From: Rickettsiaceae bacterium 4572_127
GTDB lineage: Bacteria > Pseudomonadota > Alphaproteobacteria > Rs-D84 > NBLK01
Direction of reading: 5' to 3'
Assembly (NCBI GenBank): GCA_002084505.1
Contig: NBLK01000040.1
Coordinates: forward strand, 1-7,414
Length of the DNA stretch: 7,414 bases
Shown piece by piece: positions 6,324 to 7,414 of this stretch (positions are counted from its first letter, which is position 1; each line of letters begins with the position of its first letter). Under the pieces are notes generated by a model. It was not told where the DNA came from, did not search any database, and worked only from the letters and a program-made list of their open reading frames with translations. The translations under genes were made by a program, and so were the position numbers.

Positions 6324-7236
6324 TAAATCCATAAAAATAAAAGAAAATTTTCTAGATAATTATTACATGTTTCCTGATTGGGATACTAAAATTAGTGAAT
6401 ATATAGAAAGATCAAAAGAGCTCCAAGAACTACTAACAACAATAAAAGTTTTAGGTGAAAATAATGACAAAAATCTAGAAAGTTATTTTTATAAACTACA
6501 AGAAAAAATGGATAAACTAAGCACTAAAACCGAGTTTGGAGGCTTTATAAATGCCTGTGATTGCAATCAGGAATCTATTTTTAAAAAAGAAAACTTAGAA
6601 ATTTTAAAACTTATTGTTAATTTGTATTTAGAAAAAAGAAGCATTTGCAATACGACACCAAAAGAATGGATTCAATGCTTAATTGATAAAGGTTCTTCCA
6701 GAAAAAAAGGTGGCTCTGGTGAAAGAAAAATTCTTGATTTAGGTAAGAAAGAAGGATTTTTAATTGTTAAAAACTGGGAAGAGTTCAAAACAAATAAGAA
6801 AGTAATTTGTAAGTTTTCAAAAGGAAGGTTTGATATAAAAGGAATCAAAAAAGAGTTAAACATAGATTTAGAATTTAATAACCAAAATAAAATGCTTGAT
6901 GTGATTATAAAAAATAATAATAAATATATTTTTATTGAAGCAAAGCATATGTCTTTAAGTGGAGGCGGACAAAACAAACAAATCTTAGAGTTAATTAGTA
7001 TTTTGCGAAAAAAAAACAAAAATAAAGATGTAATGTATGGTTGTTTTTTTGATGGAATGCATTCAAATGAACTACTAAATATATCTGAAAAAGAAATAAA
7101 AAATCCAGCTTTAATTACAGGACAAGATAAAGTTGTCGCTCAAAAAACTGATTTAATAGAATCTCTGAAAGAAAATAAAAATAGTTTTTGGTTTAATACA
7201 GCAGGAATTAAATATTTTTTAAAAGATTTCAATTAG
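6295..7236 (+). CDS. Probable type II restriction endonuclease, PD-(D/E)XK fold
   Basis: This is the presumed nuclease partner of the methyltransferase. The visible catalytic signature is Asp202 in MLDVII followed by IEAK at 214-217 (Glu215, Lys217), a hydrophobic beta-hairpin arrangement typical of PD-(D/E)XK enzymes. EAKH followed by a Gly-rich segment with Gln (GGGQNKQ, 223-229) recalls EcoRI-type active sites. Before it, KKGGSGERKILDLGKKEGF (137-155) looks like the helix preceding the core. Residues 1-120 are helical and match nothing I know. The function is inferred from the signature plus the neighbouring adenine methyltransferase. Specificity is unknown, and no subfamily is assigned. 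Length (313 residues) is in the normal range, and the frame is intact. The gene starts with TTG, overlaps the methyltransferase by 29 bases, and its TAG stop is six bases before tRNA-Arg. Confidence 0.82.
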   Translation: MLKQNLHYFNKSIKIKENFLDNYYMFPDWDTKISEYIERSKELQELLTTIKVLGENNDKNLESYFYKLQEKMDKLSTKTEFGGFINACDCNQESIFKKENLEILKLIVNLYLEKRSICNTTPKEWIQCLIDKGSSRKKGGSGERKILDLGKKEGFLIVKNWEEFKTNKKVICKFSKGRFDIKGIKKELNIDLEFNNQNKMLDVIIKNNNKYIFIEAKHMSLSGGGQNKQILELISILRKKNKNKDVMYGCFFDGMHSNELLNISEKEIKNPALITGQDKVVAQKTDLIESLKENKNSFWFNTAGIKYFLKDFN

Positions 7237-7242
7237 TTTTTT

Positions 7243-7319
7243 GTGCCTATAGCTCAGTTGGATAGAGCATTGGTTTCCGGAACCAAAGGTCAGAGGTTCA
7301 ATTCCTCTTAGGCACGCCA
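7243..7319 (+). tRNA. tRNA-Arg (anticodon CCG)
   Basis: The 77-base gene folds into a complete cloverleaf with encoded CCA. The acceptor arm is GTGCCTA with TAGGCAC, the D arm GCTC/GAGC, the anticodon stem TTGGT/ACCAA with loop TTCCGGA, and the T arm AGAGG/CCTCT with loop TTCAATT. The anticodon CCG (7277-7279) reads CGG. A20 in the D loop (AGTTGGATA) and C35 fit arginine identity; the discriminator is G. It is probably co-transcribed with the nuclease gene just upstream. tRNA-Arg genes are frequent integration sites, which matters for the reading frame to the right. Confidence 0.97.
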
Positions 7320-7412
7320 TTTAGGGTCATCGTTGATTTTGATAAACATATCAAAGGGTTTTCTTATTGTAAAACAAAGACTTGTACCTTTTAGTGTAGG
7401 GTTCCAAAAAAT
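7308..7412 (-). CDS. Partial reading frame ending inside the tRNA-Arg 3' end; possible recombinase tail
   Basis: A minus-strand frame enters from the right edge with 34 sense codons and ends at TAA (7310-7308) within the tRNA T-arm/acceptor junction. Its last residues read PFDMFIKINDDPKWRA, and the four before the stop (excluding Lys) are encoded by the tRNA's CCA end and acceptor strand. The look of the tail and the tRNA context suggest the C-terminus of a site-specific recombinase or other mobile-element gene, but this is a guess; 34 open codons can occur by chance. The start and most of the gene would lie outside the window. Confidence 0.35.
   Translation of the reverse strand: MFWNPTLKGTSLCFTIRKPFDMFIKINDDPKWRA
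7338..7362 (+). terminator. Weak hairpin after tRNA-Arg, possible terminator
   Basis: TTTGATA (7338-7344) pairs with TATCAAA (7349-7355) across an AACA loop, followed by GGG and a short TTTT run (7359-7362). The stem is AT-rich and short, so termination strength is doubtful. It also lies within the partial minus-strand frame. Confidence 0.25.
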
Positions 7413-7414
7413 GT

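Noticed and set aside
6367..7236. The nuclease gene starting at the first ATG instead of TTG.
   Set aside because: The ATG at 6367 has no ribosome binding site, whereas TTG at 6295 has AAGGAG with six-base spacing and the overlap expected for coupled translation.
1..7414. CRISPR array or insertion sequence with a transposase.
   Set aside because: No regularly spaced direct repeats and no transposase motifs were found in any frame; the only repeats are those described at 3292-3561.

Overview
The window is AT-rich DNA that looks chromosomal and comes from an alphaproteobacterium, probably a reduced or host-associated lineage of the Rickettsiales/Holosporales kind. The best pointer is the CarD-family protein. 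Its C-terminal half (WSRRAQ, KINSG, AEVVRDLYR, SERQ) follows the pattern I know from alphaproteobacterial CarD. The FtsW N-terminus and MiaA also read as alphaproteobacterial. The standard genetic code applies: UGA acts as a stop in two ATGA gene overlaps and never occurs inside a reading frame. The taxonomic call is from memory of family patterns, not from a search.

Layout. Positions 48-899 encode a secreted cysteine-rich protein of unknown function. Positions 957-3291 are a tight + strand operon with 4-base overlaps: ftsW (septal peptidoglycan polymerase), a shortened tsaC-like gene, and miaA. The last two both relate to tRNA A37 modification. Positions 3292-3598 hold no credible gene but are full of structure: a 14-bp perfect inverted repeat, a long imperfect palindrome of about 140 bp, and two near-identical copies of an extended -10 promoter-like sequence. 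The second copy precedes a 69-residue membrane protein (3599-3808), whose 3' end overlaps the convergent uppP gene (3798-4580, minus). From a 68-bp divergent intergenic region, carD (4649-5185) is read rightward from a clear promoter.

A two-gene type II restriction-modification system (5169-7236) follows carD with overlapping reading frames: a gamma-class adenine methyltransferase and a PD-(D/E)XK nuclease. It ends 6 bp before a tRNA-Arg(CCG) gene (7243-7319). A partial minus-strand reading frame enters from the right edge and stops inside the tRNA 3' end. It may be the tail of a mobile-element or recombinase gene.

How the genes relate: ftsW and uppP both serve peptidoglycan synthesis, one as polymerase and one by recycling the lipid carrier. 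tsaC and miaA serve tRNA anticodon-loop modification. carD is a transcription factor that binds RNA polymerase, and its promoter probably drives the restriction-modification genes too. The features most worth a second look are the tsaC-like gene, which lacks the middle of the family fold in frame; the palindrome and repeated-promoter region; and the restriction-modification cassette fitted seamlessly between carD and the tRNA gene.
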